Shown in pieces: positions 10,920 through 23,099 of a DNA stretch of 64,000 nt (position 1 is the stretch's first letter; each line of letters opens with the position of its first letter). Under the pieces are notes generated by a model, which did not search any database, was not told where the DNA came from, and saw only the letters and a program-made list of their open reading frames with translations. Position numbers and translations under genes: made by a program. The stretch is from Apostichopus japonicus. Taxonomy: Eukaryota; Echinodermata; Holothuroidea; Aspidochirotida; Stichopodidae. The stretch spans positions 22,018,666 to 22,082,665 of the forward strand of contig NC_092579.1 of assembly GCF_037975245.1 (NCBI RefSeq), written 5' to 3'.

Positions 10920-11945
10920 GAATGTCCAACCTGGATAACATGCTCTTTGTGTAATGAACAGTACAGAATTTGCTTAGACAAAGCATTGTGAGAACTATGT
11001 ATTAAATATGAAGTAAATTAACATCAGAGGAATGATTACAAACCCTTGACCTACATTCACAATTACTAATTATCTAGGACTATACATGTCATGTTTCCCA
11101 ATTATGACATGTCCAAAAACATCACCTACAAAGGCACCTAGGAATAACAAAGAGCAAGTGTTGAAGACAACCAATACTTAACATAAAATTTACATTTCTT
11201 TATTAATTTCTTGTGGGTCTTCTGTAAAATAAGCATGACAGGCTATGTTTTATTTATTTTCTTCTTGGTTCTCATTTGAGAAAAGAATACTATGCTTGAG
11301 CGAAATGTACTTGCAGTCGTGTCTTGTACACCTATGTATTTGTACACTTAAAAGCATGCCAGTGTGTCATCTTCCTATTTAATGTAGCCTTGTACTTTTA
11401 GGATTCCCACTTTACTTAAGTTAGTCATCACCAAGGGACCAAATTAAGGTAGGCCTAGCCTATGCCCAAAAGGAGTGGCACTGTGTGATATGGTCAGTGA
11501 TGATAGCCCTACTAAAAACTAGGCATATAACCTAACAAAACAAGTTACACTGACTCTCTGAACAATAACATTAGTACCAATATTAGTAGTAGTACTAGGC
11601 TAGGCCCTAAGTAGCCGAATTTCAATTAGGCATAGCCTACTGTGCGACTACGAGTAGTTAGGCCTATGCCTACGTAAAGTAAGGCCTTACGTTAGGCTAG
11701 TAAGTTGTAGTAGAACTGATCAGTTATCCCTAACATTATGCCTATCAATTTCTCTATGACATAAATGCACTTATTACATGAATATTACCCAAGTCGGAAA
11801 GGTTGGCAGAGTCGTGGTTGACTTATTTTCTAATTCGATGCTGCGTATAACCAGGCATTAAACTTGTTTGATGATGGTTACAGGCTTACTACCAAGGGCG
11901 GGAAGCACTTTGAATCTGGGGGGGGGGGGGGACGGAAAAAGTCCA
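10920..11945. other. Non-coding flank rich in TAGGC/GGCCTA motifs
   Basis: No exon was recognised. Between about 11440 and 11700 the motifs TAGGCC, AGGCCTA and TAGGCAT occur many times on both strands. A poly(G) run at ~11920 marks entry into the repeat array. The position upstream of the minus-strand gene would suit a promoter, but no TATA or initiator stands out. Confidence 0.4.
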
Positions 11946-14900
11946 AATCCTCACACTCACCGCTTCTCTCACACCTAATATATGAGATATCCTCGTAAAG
12001 CGTGATGATCTAGGTCCCTCATTAATCTAATGCAGGGGAGGAACTCGAAACTTTCTTCCTTATCCGCATATTCCAAGCTTTCTCCAAGAAAAGAGTTACA
12101 GTACCTATTACCCAGATGTTATGTAAATAATTAAAAACAGCCTCCCTCCTCATAAAACGTGATGATCTATGTCCCTCATTAATCTAAAGCATGGATGAAC
12201 TCTCAACTTTAAGCATATTCCAAGTTTTTTTCCACAAAAGAGCTACAGAACCTACTACACACAAATTATGTAAATGTCACTAGACGGCATCCGTAGGGAC
12301 ATCGTTTTTTGGTCCACCTTTGAGTTTCCATTATATCTTTAATCTGCTTTTCATACACATCTTTTTATGTGATTGTTATAATGACCACTTCTAAGGACTT
12401 TTGAGTCGTATTCCTGTATCCAGTGGAATTGTCTCGCTGAGATATAAAAGGATGAATTTTCCGTACGTTTTCACGGTAGGCCCCTCTGTTCAAGGTCAAT
12501 GCACGACTATAACATTAGGTCCACTAAGTGCGGATATTGGTCTCCATTTGCCACTATTGCAGTAAACCAAACCGAACAACGTATCTACGGTGTCTCTTAA
12601 TAAACATCATTATTAACAAAGTCGAAAAGAATTTTTAGTCTCTTTGGTATCATTTTAAAAGTATTTCTAATTACATTGCGTACAGATTCGCCCTCCCTCC
12701 TTTTCTATGAGAAAGGTACATATGGGAAACATGACAATGACCGTGATCAATCAATTTCAAGATTACTAGCGATCAGTTCGCTCAATTTGTTTCCCAAAAT
12801 TGTTGAAAAGTGACATGAATTCCTCCTCATTCATTCATTTTATTTCAGCATGTTGAACGCTTGCGATAACATGTCATTACGAATCATTGCAGACGCTCAC
12901 CCAAACCGTTAAAAAATACCTCCCATCCCCCCCCCCCCCCCCCGCTTCTCTTCCTACACTGCGCTCCCAACAGTGGCGGAGCGTCCATACAGTCAGGGTT
13001 CGGATGCTTCCCCCCCCCCGACGGACTCAAATGGACTGCTGGCGCCCTTTTCAGCTATTTTGAAATCTCTTATTGAACGAATTATCAGTCCCCCTGGTTA
13101 CGTCGTCAGTTATCCCTCCCCATCCTGCCCTACCTACCCTTCTTCACCTCACACACTCCGCTCCTATGGCTAAAAGAAATCAGCGAGAGCAGGCAGTAAT
13201 GATATTTACTTTCATTGATGAATTATTTTCAAATCTCATTTAGGACGAATTATAAGGTCCCCCTGGTAACATCATTTACCCCACCCCCGATTCTCCCTAA
13301 CCTTCCTCACACTCACCGCTACTCTTACACCTAATATATGAGATATCCTCCCTCGTAAAGCGTGATGACCTAGGTCCCTCGTTTATCTAATGCATGGGAG
13401 GAACTCGAAACTTTCTTCCTTATCCGCAAATTCCAAGCTTTCTCCAAGAAAAGAGTTACAGAACCTATTACCCAGATGTCATGTAAATAATTAAAAACAG
13501 CCTCCCTCCTCATAAAACGTGATGATCTATGTCCCTCATTAATCTAAAGCATGGATGAACTCTCAACTTTAAGCATATTCCAAAGTTTTTCCACAAAAGA
13601 GCTACGGAACCTACTACACACAAATTATGTAAATGTCACTAGACGGCATCCGTAGGGACATCGTTTTTTGGTCCACATTTGAGTTTCCATCTATAATCTG
13701 CTTTTCATACATATCTTTTAATATGATTGTTATAATGACCACTTCTAAGGACTTTTGAGTCGTATTTCTGTATCCAGTGGAATTGTCTCGCTGAGATATA
13801 AAAGGATGAATTTTCCGTACGTTTTCACGGTAGGCCCCTCTGTTCAAGGTCAATGCACGACTATAACATTAGGTCCACTAAGTGCGGATATTGGTCTCCA
13901 TTTGCCACTATTGCAGTAAACCAAACCGAACAACGTATCTACGGTGTCTCTTAATAGACATCATTATTAACAAATTCGAAAAGAATTTTTAGTCTCTTTG
14001 GTGTCATTTTAAAAGTATTTCTGATTACATTGCGTACAGATTCGCCCTCGCTCCTTTTCTATGAGAAAGGTACATATGGGAAACATGACAATGACCGTGA
14101 TCAATTAATTTCAAGATTACTAGCGATCAGTTCGCTCAATTTGTTTCCCAAAATTGTTGAAAAGTGACATGAATTCCTCCTCATTCATTCATTTTATTTC
14201 AGCATGTTGAACGCTTGCGATAACATGTCATTACGAATCATTGTAGACGCTCACCCAAACCGTTAAAAAATACCACCCCCCCCGCTTCTCTTCCTACACT
14301 GCGCTCCCAACAGTGGCGGAGCGTCCATACAGTTAGGTGTCGGATGCTCCCCCCCCCCCCCCCATTGACGGACTCAAGTGAACTGCTGGCGCCCTTTTCA
14401 GCTATTTTGAAATCTCTTATTAAACGAATTATCAGTCCCACTGGTTACGTCGTCATTTATCCCTCCCCATCCTGCCCTACCTACCGTTCTTCACCTCACA
14501 CACTCCGCTCCTATGGCTAAAAGAAATCAGCGAGAGCAGGCAGTAATGATATTTACTTACATTTATGAATTATTTTCAAATCTCATTTAGGACGAATTAT
14601 AAGGTCCCCCTGGTAACATCATTTACCCCACCCCCGATTCTCCCTAACCTTCCTCACACTCACCGCTACTCTTACACCTAATATATGAGATATCCTCGTA
14701 AAGCGTGATGACCTAGGTCCCTCGTTTATCTAATGCATGGGAGGAACTCGAAACTTCCTTCTTTATCCGCAAATTCTAAGCTTTCTCCAAGAAAAGAGTT
14801 ACGAACCTATTACCCAGATGTCATGTAAATAATTTAAAACAGCCTCCCTCCTCATAAAACGTGATGATCTATGGCCCTCATTAATCTAAAGCATGGATGA

Positions 14901-16150
14901 ACTCTCAACTTTAAGCATATTCCAAAGTTTTTCCACAAAAGAGCTACGGAACCTACTACACACAAATTATGTAAATGTCACTAGACGGCATCCGTAGGGA
15001 CATCGTTTTTTGGTCCACATTTGAGTTTCCATCATATCTATAATCTGCTTTTCATACATATCTTTTAATATGATTGTTATAATGACCACTTCTAAGGACT
15101 TTTGAGTCGTATTTCTGTATCCAGTGGAATTGTCTCGCTGAGATATAAAAGGATGAATTTTCCGTACGTTTTCACGGTAGGCCCCTCTGTTCAAGGTCAA
15201 TGCACGACTATAACATTAGGTCCACTAAGTGCGGATATTGGTCTCCATTTGCCACTATTGCAGTAAACCAAACCGAGCAACGTATCTACGGTGTCTCTTA
15301 ATAAACATCATTATTAACAAAGTCGAAAAGAATTTTTAGTCTCTTTGGTGTCATTTAAAAGTATTTCTGATTACATTGCGTACAGATTCGCCCTCCCTCC
15401 TTTTCTATGAGAAAGGTACATATGGGAAACATGACAATAACCGTGATAAAATCAATTTCAAGATTACTAGCGATCAATTTGCTCAATTTATGTCCAAAAT
15501 TGTTAAAAAGTGACATGAATTCCTCCTCATTCATTCATTTTATTTGAGCATGTTGAACGCTTGCGATAACATGTCATTACGAATCATTGCAGACGCTCAC
15601 CCAAACCGTTAAAAAATACCGCCCACCCCCCCTTCTCTTCCTACACTGCGCTCCCAACAGTGGCGGAGCGTCCATACAGTCAGGGGTCGGATGCCCCCCC
15701 CCCCTGACGGACTCAAATGGACTGCTGACGCCCTTTTCAGCTATTTTGAAATCTCTTATTGAACGAATTATCAGTCCCCCTGGTTACATCGTCATTTATC
15801 CCTCCCCATCCTGTCCTACCCTTCTTCACCTCACACACTCCGCTCCTATATGGTTAAAAGAAATCAACGAGAGCAGGCAGTAATGATATTTACTTACATT
15901 GATGAATTATTTTCAAATCTCATTTAGGACGAATTATTAGGTCCCCCTGGTAACATCATTTACCCCCCCCCCCCCACTTCCACCCCCATTCTCCCCTAAC
16001 CTTCCTCACACTCACCGCTTCTCTTACACCTAATATATGAGATATCCTCCCTCGTAAAGCGTGATGACCTAGGTACCTCATTAATCTAATGCAAAGGAGG
16101 AACTCGAAACTTTCTTCCATATATCCGCATATTCCAAGCTTTCTCCAAGT
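11946..16150 (+). repeat. Tandem array of a ~1.35-kb repeat (about 3.1 copies)
   Basis: The landmark TCACACTCACC starts at 11951, 13307, 14654 and 16006 (periods 1356, 1347, 1352). A second landmark, AGACGCTCAC, lies at 12891, 14245 and 15591. Units are highly similar, with differences concentrated in poly(C) tracts of variable length. Each unit contains CAGTGGCGGAGCGTCCATA, which resembles termini of some hAT-like elements, but I could not identify a matching opposite end. Minus-strand open frames at 13614-13853 and 14967-15200 are the same frame repeated and resemble no known protein. The array ends by switching into segment X at ~16150. Confidence 0.85.
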
Positions 16151-16151
16151 C

Positions 16152-16495
16152 GTCTCGTTTTAATGAAAGTCGATGAAATCATAAAAACAAATCTTTGCAA
16201 GAACTAGTGTGCCCTTTATCATGGTCAAACATTAAAATAACCAGAATAGACGTATTTTAGAAAATATTGGAACTTTTCCATATTTTACGGAAGCCATGAC
16301 GTACCATTGCTAAAAGTGGTTTTACCATTATACATACACGCCTAGTAAAAGTCAAAAACAAGAATCGTGCGTCATTTTAAGCTGATATTTGCCACAATGG
16401 TATCCCGTGATCCAATGATGGTTCGATCAAAGCTTGGTGAGGACCTGATGAATTAATTAGTAGGCGGGGCTTAACATTTGAAACATTACTACAGC
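16152..16495 (+). repeat. ~350-bp dispersed segment X, copy 2
   Basis: This is a direct-orientation copy of 255-612, joined to the 3' end of the 1.35-kb array after the motif TTTCTCCAAG. It ends at the shared GAAACATTACTACAGC. X flanks the two blocks on opposite sides, which suggests a larger composite or circularly permuted element. Confidence 0.7.
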
Positions 16496-16682
16496 ATTGA
16501 AATGTTTTCTGTACTTTCTTTTTGTCGGAAAGAAATTCATCAGAGGTGTGGCTAAATGACATTTTGGCGAACACTATAGTTCGTTTAGTTTTACGGAATT
16601 TCAAAAACGAAATTCGGAAATGGATTTATAATATTATACCAACTGAGAATATTGACATGTATTATTGGTTTTTTCGCAACAA

Positions 16683-16905
16683 CCTACGGAAGCGTAGAAG
16701 AGACATACACATAGACTTACACCTGTATAAAACTTCAAAAATGTCTGTTTGCACACTTGCTGCAATCTTGAACCCCTCCCCTCCAAAAAATCTTAAACGG
16801 TAATTATTCTAATTTGTGCAATGATGCACACTTAGTACCTCTCGTGACAAGATTTTTGACGTTTTGCAAAAGTTTTTAATGTGATGTCCTTTCTACGCTT
16901 CCGTT
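16683..16905. repeat. Short inverted repeat with GGAAGCGTAGAA core
   Basis: CGGAAGCGTAGAAGAGACAT near 16687 is answered by its near reverse complement GATGTCCTTTCTACGCTTCCG near 16881, about 175 bp apart. The same motif recurs at ~63478. A small inverted-repeat element (MITE-like) is the simplest reading. No target duplication was found. Confidence 0.45.
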
Positions 16906-19130
16906 CAAACGCTTGTTATGTCAATGTTTTGTCGCCACAGGTATGTTTTAAGCTATTAAACTAAGTTGTATGTTGACTCTATTTGTGGTTGTCTGTCTTT
17001 ATCTGCAAATACCAATTTATTAGCAAATATACGTTATAGATGTTTAAGTCTTGAGAAGAAGTTTACACAGGGATCCCTTGATGAATTCCAGGAATATTTG
17101 GGTCCCCTGGTGCTACTGAAAAATAATTAAGACAAAACTTATTAAGACAAAACTGTATGCCCAAAGGCTGAATGACACCTGTACAGGGTTTGTTGAAACG
17201 TTTGAAAAGTGCATTTAAGTTAGTAAGATCCAAATTTAATATAACCAAATTAATGTGACGTATACCATTACAGCAAAAAAACATTGTCCAATTAGCATGC
17301 AGAAGCGACGGGAAAAGGCCTCAGTCTGGGCAGGGGGGGGGGGGGGTTAGGGAACAAACTTCGAGGGGAAGTGGGACGTTTGACTTTGATTTGACCAAAA
17401 AGGTACCTCAAACCTTTTTGACAAACTGGATTCCGTAACACACATTCCAGTGTTTGAATTTTTCAACAAAAGGGCATTTTTAACATTTTGCCTAGATTTT
17501 TTCGTTTACGTTTTCAACAGGGTCTTTTTTTATTTCGAAATAAATTTGTCTTTATTTCCTAATAAAACGGCACTTTTTGAATTACAATCATTATGACACC
17601 GTAGAGCTATATGGGCTCCATGAAAAACGGTAACAAAAGGGCCCTTTTTAATTTTGTAACAAGTTACTAACTTAGCCCTCCTTTCACACTGCCTCATTTA
17701 TAATTGTTACTGTTTAGATAAATTCATATTTGTTTGTATTTACGATACAGATTGATTAAATAATTGTTACTATTTAACGCTGTTGAAGTTGCAAGAATGT
17801 GTTTGCATCTATTAAGAGACTATATATTTCTCTAGAATTTATAATACTTGGTACCCATATAAACTGCCTTTGAATAATTATGTTTGTATCCATAAGACAA
17901 TGCGCCTAAACATATAAAGAGATTGTAAACATTCGAACCCCATCGCTCCTTGAACTTATGTATCTAGAGAGTCGTTGTTACAATTACAAAACTGAATCAA
18001 ACCTACAGTATGAAACATTTTCCCGACAGTATTGAGGGCGCTATTGAAGAACTTATTATGCATATACTCCGGATGTGTGACCTGATTGTTTCACTTTGGC
18101 TTCGGCTTTGAGTACGTCTCTGTATGCTGTCGTGTTAAACGAATCTATTGAAATAGGGGGATTGGTATTAACACTCTGTTGCCAATGTGTCAACGATTAA
18201 ATTGACCCATGTAATGTAATATAAATATACTCTTATCAAATGCATTGAATGCATAACATTTTAACGCGTCTAACAAGCATAAAATTAAATTAAAAAAAGG
18301 ATAAAATATGCAATTGGAATTGTCTACATTATGACTATGGATAGCATGTAGGTCCATTGTCTACAAACTATTACGTAAAAACATAACAGGTCAATTATAT
18401 GACCACACTGGTTCGTTGGTCAAGTGTCCATTTCGATCTGTCGATCAACTCGACTTATGTAAAACAGACAGAAATGTTTGGATTTCAATTTTAATTTTAG
18501 TCATTGTATTCATGCTTGTCGTCACTTGATTTACTATCCTGGAAAAAAAAAAATTCTCTTTGAATAAAATGTCGACGGAATATAAGTTCAAGTGAAGTAA
18601 GAAATGTTATGATTATGTGAGAGAGAGAGAGGGCGAGGGGGAGGGGGGGGGGGATAGTCGAATAGAAAGTTTATATAGCATAAAATGTGCTTTGTTCGTA
18701 GCAAAAACCTGCTTACGTCATATTTCGAATTAACTCACCACAGGTATGTAAAATCAGTTAAAAAAACTGAAGAGTTAACGATAGTTTTTGCTATATTTGA
18801 ACAGTAGGTAAAAGAATGTGCATTTACTGAGCCGTCAAGAAATTCCAGGAACATCTTGGGTCTTCTCCGGTGCTAATGGAAATGATGATGAAATACAAAA
18901 TAAATCTAGAGAACAGAAAAAAAAAATGAATGGTTAAATGAATCATTTTATACATATATACATATATGTACCAACATTCTCATGAAATCCCTCCCTGCCG
19001 CTTATTCTGGGTTATATGGTGTGATATCCTGGTAACACTATACAGAAAAAGCTTCTGGTTGGTACCCCTCTCACCCCCCCCCCCCACACACACACATGAA
19101 TGGTTAAGTAGGATCGTAACCAACTAATTA
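16905..19130. other. AT-rich non-coding stretch
   Basis: No exon was recognised. It holds a poly(G) run at ~17332-17346, a (GA)n-poly(G) run at ~18620-18652, and two related pieces containing ATTCCAGGAAYATYTTGGGTC at ~17075 and ~18840. A composite poly(C)-(AC)n tract begins at ~19070. Confidence 0.4.
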
Positions 19131-19133
19131 TAT

Positions 19134-19197
19134 TGACTGGGCACCTCATCTGGTAGAGTGAGCGGCTTGTAATCTTGAGGTCAATCGTTCAAATCTT
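19134..19197 (+). repeat. tRNA-derived SINE head (tRNA-Thr/Lys-like)
   Basis: The sequence has the order of an old tRNA: an A-box-like CATCTGGTAGAGTGAGCGG, an anticodon-arm-like GCGGCTTGTAATCTTGAGG, and a decayed B box GTTCAAATC. It does not fold into a full tRNA, and the acceptor end is lost. It most resembles the head of a tRNA-derived SINE. The downstream body is interrupted by a poly(C)-(AC)n tract near 19258. The family is not identified. Confidence 0.5.
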
Positions 19198-20548
19198 CTT
19201 CAGATCTTCCGTACATGGCCAGAATCTTATAAAGACAGATTACTATCACCCCACCGCCCCCCCCCCCCACACACACATACGCAGCCCTCAGACGTGAGGC
19301 CAGTATTGTTGAACTACATGTACTTTTGACCTTCATCATGTGAGTTGTTAAATGCCGCACGATGATAAAGTTTGTGGCTGAATATTGGTCACGTATAAAC
19401 ATCTGATCATCAGGTTAATACACTTTGTTAATCTCTCTTCTTTTCCTACAAATAATGAGTGAGATCACTGTGGTCACGAGTTCTACCTAAGCACGATATA
19501 CCGAATACCGATTACAAACTGATGATTGTATATATACATTGAAGTAATACCCTGGTTGTAAACTGAGCTTTCGCGACTTGGATATGCTAATATCACGAAA
19601 GACTCTCTAACTATTTGATAATCTTATCATTACATCTTTTTATTTATATTTTTTATAATTATTATGATAACTTTATTATTAGAAGAGAGAGGGGAGAGAT
19701 TAAGAAATATGAAAAAAAATCTGTAAATTTGTTTAGACAAATATTGAAAGAAAAAACAAAGATATTCATGACCGATCAAGATTTTTTATTTAAACTATAC
19801 TATGGACGTTAGTTAGATAAACATGATAACTTCTAATTCGATCGCTTTGTCGAAAATTTTCCATAAAATATGTAACACATCAAAAACTTGAGTCTCATTT
19901 TTCATTTATTGAACGTTTGAATTTCATTCCATACTGAAACAAAAGAGTTGTCACCCAGATGCCATTTTCCGCTCCTAATTGTTTGAAGTATAAATGCAGA
20001 ATTCGTCCTTTTCTTCATTAAAATGAAGCTTGATTAGTTAAGCTTAATAACATGCATTTCTGTAGGGATATTTAGTACCAAGTAACATCGAAAGTGATTT
20101 AAACAAAACCCAACGCAAACGGCTCCTTTAAGATGAGGTATGTGTGTGTGTGGGGGGGGGGGGGGGTGGGGTCGTTCCTGGACATGTAGCGCAAGCCGTT
20201 CCTTTGTTCATCTTGATTATGTTCATAACTCAAATTTCTCGATATGAAGGTGGAAGGCTTTTTTATCACCAGTTAACGCCTTTCAATGGAGTCACCCTTT
20301 CCAAGAAATACGGAGATATTTTGGCTGCAGTTGATGTCGTCGATATTCTGATTCTGTTTATGATGACAACCAATGGTTGATATAAAAAACATGATATCGT
20401 GAAAGAGTTTCGGTTGCGATTCCGTCAACATTTTTTCTTCCCTATTATAAAGTACATATCATAAAAGAAATTTCATTTCCATACAAGATGTGAACGTACT
20501 TTTATAGAGAATTCTTCATTAGGTTAATACTTACAGATGATTTTGTAG

Positions 20549-20550
<2 letters not shown>

Positions 20551-20580
<30 letters not shown>
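20551..20580. repeat. Poly(A) run of 30
   Basis: An uninterrupted A30. It could be the tail of an old retroposon, but no head could be defined upstream. Confidence 0.8.
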
Positions 20581-20582
<2 letters not shown>

Positions 20583-20859
20583 CTTGAAGTATTTGATACG
20601 CAACAAATAAAGTTGCTGGACTACGGTGATTCGTGTAACACGCATTTAATTAGAACACTTAAAAGGAATTACACCTTCAAATCATATAAGACAATAATTA
20701 ATGCATGTAAGCGAAAAGGAAGTTAATGCTGATCGTGGCATGACAAACCTCAAGTTAAACCCATATATCACATATCACATGTCAACGTCCTTTCACATGA
20801 TCGTTAAGAGTATACCTTGTTATTCATTGTAAAAGAGTTTACCTGATATCATTAGCCCA

Positions 20860-21310
20860 TACCTGTACACGCCTTTGGAACGCCAAAAGGCACACCAGAT
20901 GTGAAGATATCCCTAAGGCTATATCGATTTTATAAACTGATATATGGCCGATGTTAACATTCTATGTTACCGCAGTAAAGTGTCACGTATACACGACAAC
21001 AAAAACGCATTTTCATATCACATTTTGCAGCATATATCTTTCTGAACATTATCATATTTAGTAAGCCTTTTACGTTTCAGACACGAGTACTTGTGTAACC
21101 ATAAGGTGATAGAAATACCTGTCCAAGTCCTCCTTCTTGTCAACGCCTAATGAACGCCAAAAGGGTCACCAGATATGTCCTAGTGCAGAAGGAAATGTCC
21201 ATGTCCTGAAACATACGTCCATAACGTAAACTGATATGTGGATTGTGTAAGCATTGCTTTTGATGTTGTGTAAAGTATCATGTACACAACTGGTACTGAA
21301 AGTTAAATAA
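20860..21310. repeat. Diverged tandem duplication with GAACGCCAAAAGG motif
   Basis: Two blocks of about 260 bp begin near 20875 and 21145. They share GAACGCCAAAAGG, CACCAGAT, TAAACTGATATRTGG and TAAAGTRTCAYGTA motifs in the same order. They are too diverged for a recent duplication and no coding potential is evident. Confidence 0.5.
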
Positions 21311-21432
21311 AACAACAACAAAAAAGATTTTGGAGGTTCGCCAAAAAGCAAGCGGAAAATCTTGGACGCAAATTACTAAAAACTTGCAAAATGTAACCTC
21401 ATTTTGAGACTCTCTTAAGCACATTCAAATTT

Positions 21433-21535
21433 CTCCTCCGGGTCACAACATCCACTGCATGGTCGCCATGATCACCAAGGTGAAAAATAGGGTCCCCAAG
21501 CAAGGTTGAATATCAGAGATTTATACACGCCAATA
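21433..21535 (-). repeat. Member of a dispersed TTGCTTGGTGACC family
   Basis: The reverse complement contains the series TTGCTTGGGGACCC, TTTTTCACCTTGGTGA, and GGATGTTGTGACCC. The same ordered motifs occur at 30258-30365 (minus) and 58672-58800 (plus). Confidence 0.6.
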
Positions 21536-21879
21536 ATAACATATTTTGGAACATACAATTTCTTTTAACAGGATATACACATATTTCAAAATATCATCAT
21601 ATTTTAGTGAGCCATTGGCGTTCAATTCACGCGCACTCGTTGGTAATTACTGTGATGGAAAAAAATTACTTCGCCAAGTCGTTTAAACATTTTTTTAAAA
21701 GCATTTTAACTCCTATCTCTTGGATTATGACAGACTTCAGACAAAATAGAGACTTATAAACGTTCATAATAAAAAGAGCCATAAAGAAGATAAATAAAAA
21801 CCAGAATGCAAAAATGCATTGTGCATGGTTTCGATGATGTAACATGAGCAGTTTTCTTCATGAATCTGACGTAATGTAT

Positions 21880-22490
21880 AGTGAGGTTGTACATGTTTAC
21901 AAGGGTTTCACGATTTGACCTGTGATGACCCACAATTTGACCTTTGACCTCCACCAAAAACAATAGGCTTCTTTAACTCAACGTGGTACTTCTACACAAT
22001 AAATTAGAGGTCCGCCCAAGCTTCCAGTATTGAGATATCGTGATAACAGGGTTTTCACAATTTAACCACTGGTGACCCCAAATGACCTTTGCCCTCCACA
22101 AAAACGATACGCTCCTTTTAAACAATGTGGTACTTCTAAACACCAAATATGAGGTCTTTCCATCCATGATTCCTTTCTTGGGATATCGTGTTTACGAGGT
22201 TTCACAATTTGACCCCCTGGTGACCCCAACTGACCATTGACCTCCACCAAAAACAATAGGCTTCTTGTACTTAATGTGATACTTCTACACATCAAATATG
22301 ATATTGGTCTGACCTTCCCTTCTTAAGATATTTTGTTTACAAGGTTTTCACAATTTGACCCCTGGTGACCCCAAGTGACCTTTGAACTCCACCGAAAACA
22401 ATAGGCAATTGTACTCAAAGTGGTTCTTCTACACATCAAATATGAAATTGGTTTGACCTTCACTTCTTGAGATATCGTGTTTACAAGCTG
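21880..22490 (+). repeat. ~146-bp tandem repeat, four diverged copies
   Basis: The landmark CTCCACCAAAAACAATAGG lies near 21950, 22095, 22243 and 22388 (period 145-148). Each copy carries TTTCACAATTTGACCCCTGG, TGGTACTTCTACACATCAAA and a GAGATATCGTGTTTACAAGG motif. Copy 1 contains a perfect DR1 nuclear-receptor-type site. Minus-strand open frames across it are repeat artefacts. Confidence 0.8.
21938..21950 (-). promoter_or_regulatory. Perfect DR1 motif (AGGTCAAAGGTCA)
   Basis: Two TGACCT half-sites separated by one base match the DR1 element bound by RXR/HNF4/PPAR-class nuclear receptors. It lies in one unit of a tandem repeat; the other units keep degenerate versions. Function is not shown by sequence alone. 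Confidence 0.4.
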
Positions 22491-22564
22491 GGCGTCACAC
22501 ACATACACACACATACACATACGCCATCATGAATGCATAGGTTACGATTATCATCGAAACCAAA

Positions 22565-23095
22565 AACCATCCTCCAGTAATTCTTAACATCGCCAAGTTT
22601 ACGACTTAAATTTAAATTTCAAGGAATAACTGCATGTCAGACATAACGTGTTTTGACAGGCAGCGTTCAACTACAATCTCTCAATCTCTTCCATGATGAC
22701 AGATGTGAGCACAAAACAAAGAAGAAAAAAGAGAGACTTAAAAAGTTTCAAACTGGAAAACGCCCTAAAGATAAATAAAAGTCATCTCCAGTAATTCTTA
22801 TATAAATAGGAGAGATAAAGGTTAACATCATCAGTTTACGATCTAAATTTAACTTTCAAGGAATAGCTGCATGTCAGACATAAAGTGTTTTGACATTCAG
22901 CGTTCAACTACAATCTCTAAATCTCTTCCTTGAAGACAGATGTGAGCAACAACAAAAAAACACAAAAAAAAAGACGAGACTTATAAAGTTTCAAAATGAA
23001 AAACACTCTAAAGAATAAAAATATATAAAAAATTCCATAATTCTTACAAATAAGACAGATTAATTAATGCTTATACGTCACCAGTGTACGATTTT
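22565..23095 (+). repeat. ~230-bp tandem duplication with a third partial copy
   Basis: 22568-22785 and 22790-23025 share CCAGTAATTCTTA, CAAGGAATARCTGCATGTCAG, GCGTTCAACTACAATCTCT and GACAGATGTGAGCA in order. A third, short copy starts near 23033 (TTCCATAATTCTTA). Non-coding. Confidence 0.75.
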
Positions 23096-23099
23096 ATCA

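Noticed and set aside
13614-15200. Repeated minus-strand frame starting MTLNRGAYRENVRK
   Set aside because: It is present once per 1.35-kb unit, with ends that differ by frameshift, and resembles no known protein. Treated as repeat sequence.
17930-17950. B-box-like GGGGTTCGAATG on the minus strand
   Set aside because: Single motif with no A box or tRNA fold around it.
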